From: Branchiostoma floridae
Taxonomy: Eukaryota; Chordata; Leptocardii; Amphioxiformes; Branchiostomatidae
Assembly (NCBI RefSeq): GCF_000003815.2
Contig: NC_049986.1
Span: 10,218,369 to 10,278,368 of the forward strand
Direction: 5' to 3'
Length of the DNA stretch: 60,000 nucleotides
Of the stretch, positions 58,420 to 60,000 are shown piece after piece. Both the position numbers and the translations under genes were made by a program. Under the pieces are notes generated by a model, which worked only from the letters and a program-made list of their open reading frames with translations, did not search any database and had not been told where the DNA came from. How positions within the stretch are numbered: the stretch's first letter is position 1; every line of letters starts with the position of its first letter.

Positions 58420-60000
58420 CTATAAAATATCAAGGACAAAACTGAGGGGATTTTAAAGGGATCAGAGAAATGGATACAGTTCTTTGTGGCTTTACAAGAG
58501 TATTTATCAGCCAACATTTTGGTAGCAGTTTGCAAGAAAATACATTTGGACATAAAACAAAACTGTATTTACTAACCTCATATTAAACTAATCCAATTCT
58601 AAAGATCAAACTAAATATCACATCTGCAAACATACAAATATACCATGTCTGGGTTGAAACAATACTTGCAAACTTTCTGCAATACTAAATGTACTTACAC
58701 CATAGAGGAAGAATCAACAGTCAAGATGGGCTTGACTGTGGGATACTGGAGCCCATTACAAACTTCTAGCTTAAATAGTTAGCTTGTAATACAATGCTCC
58801 ATGTAACTAAGAAGAAAGCCCACTTTCATGCTAAACTTCCATGGCAACTTATTCAAAAGAAAACATCAGGTCACAGTCACCCAATGAGGTAGTGCATACA
58901 TGACACCAGTTGTTAACGTCCAAGATAACCTTGTGGACTTTTAAACCAATTATTGACAGACTGGTGCTCAACATCTAAATATGTTTTGGCAAGAATAAAG
59001 CCTAGACAAAGAATGGTTGTGACTCTGGGCTTTAAAATCAAACAAAAACAATGTGGCAATCAATCCACTTGCACCAGCAAAATTTAAACGTCTCCTTGGT
59101 AACTTTACGAGCGGGGCATTGCGTGACACAATTACGCGACGAACACAAAAAAGCATGAGAACAGGTAAATATATGAGTAAGTCAGTGAAAGAAGTCTCAG
59201 TTACAACCACCTTTTGTTACTCGCCATAACTGTGAAACACCTGAGCTGACTCCTGAGCTATTCATTTCAATTCATTTGTTCATTTTCTCTGTGGGGGCAG
59301 CAATTTGCATAAAAGTGTCCACACCGCTGCCTATTCAGGTGCAAAGATGTCGTAAAATTTAATTGTTGACGGACTCCACTAGACTACTGACTGCCAGAAG
59401 GCAAAAATATACCCAGCTGCAAGTGTGGTATGATAAGACTTCCCAGTCACAGTTTCCCAGGCAGTTTAAGCTAAGAACATGTTTCCTTATGCCATGAAAC
59501 ACTATTACTAGTATTAGAATCAAGTACAGTATGTCAAAATGAAGTAGGTAAAAGACTTTGCCAAGAAATGAAAGAAAAAAACGAAATGAACAAATGACAC
59601 TGGTCATGTCTTTTACAATATGTCTGCTAAATATACCAGAGTCAGTATTCAAATATATGAAATCTGCTTTGATCAAAGATTACAAAAAGAACAGGGGGTG
59701 AGAAAGAAACCATTCAAACAATTGTCTGTTTTCTCCCACAGGGCCAGTTAAGTGGGAAAATTAATTGAGCAAAGGAGACTAAAAAAATACCTATGTCTAA
59801 ATGCTGGCTGGATAAAATTTATAATTTTGTTGACAGCAGGCACTTAAAATGTTGCACACGAGTGCAATAAACAAAACTTGGTTAACAAGATTCAGGAAAA
59901 TTTCAGATATATTTATTTATTTTATTTCTGTGTTACCAGAATATATGTCAAATATGTCATGTTCTGCTGATGATGACAAAAGTTAAAATTTGGCTATATC
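58420..60000. other. Upstream intron or flank of IVNS1ABP, nothing recognised
   Basis: AT-rich non-coding sequence to the window edge. The acceptor at 58421-58420 implies that at least one more 5' exon and the promoter lie further upstream (higher coordinates), possibly outside the window. Confidence 0.4.

Overview
The window looks like nuclear genomic DNA of a cephalochordate (amphioxus, most likely Branchiostoma). This is an inference from three things: intron-rich animal genes with deuterostome-type families (GEMIN4, IL-17, an alpha-2,8-sialyltransferase, a mitochondrial-type P450, IVNS1ABP), a very high density of short terminal-inverted-repeat elements and SINEs, and two scaffold gaps of about 100 N. 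No database search was possible. Genes were identified by reading exon translations, splice sites and codon phases.

Layout. (1) 61-24932, + strand: C-terminal half of GEMIN4, in 12 phase-consistent exons. The gene enters from the left edge. Its third and fourth visible exons are separated by a 17.7 kb intron (1831-19527). (2) 4838-12604, - strand, wholly inside that intron: a complete five-exon interleukin-17 gene (194 aa, signal peptide, IL-17 cystine-knot motifs). Its second intron (10280-10692) is almost exactly one transposable element flanked by an 8-bp target-site duplication, and splicing restores the pre-insertion sequence. (3) 24933-37193: repeat-dominated intergenic DNA, with two adjacent copies of an inverted-repeat element (25141-25569 and 25576-29575). 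The longer copy is 4.0 kb and holds decayed reverse-transcriptase fragments and an eight-copy 95-bp tandem array. (4) 37194-37419, +: a single first exon of a mitochondrial cytochrome P450 with no visible continuation. (5) 39815-40250, +: the 3' end of a 5'-truncated LINE. (6) 40962-43117, +: a complete three-exon ST8Sia-type sialyltransferase (327 aa). (7) 45360-54187, -: a complete 11-coding-exon IVNS1ABP (BTB-BACK-six kelch, 646 aa), convergent with the sialyltransferase, with a probable 5'UTR exon at 58329-58419. The promoter probably lies upstream of that exon, near or beyond the right edge.

The genes do not form a pathway: GEMIN4 is an SMN-complex (snRNP assembly) subunit, IL-17 a secreted cytokine, ST8Sia a Golgi glycosyltransferase and IVNS1ABP a cytoplasmic/nuclear kelch protein. 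The most interesting biology is architectural: a cytokine gene nested antisense in a housekeeping-gene intron, and an apparent transposon-generated intron inside that cytokine gene. Other notable points are SINE families that share a body but carry either a tRNA-like or a 5S rRNA-like head, and a perfect 472-bp duplication flanking an assembly gap that may be an artefact.
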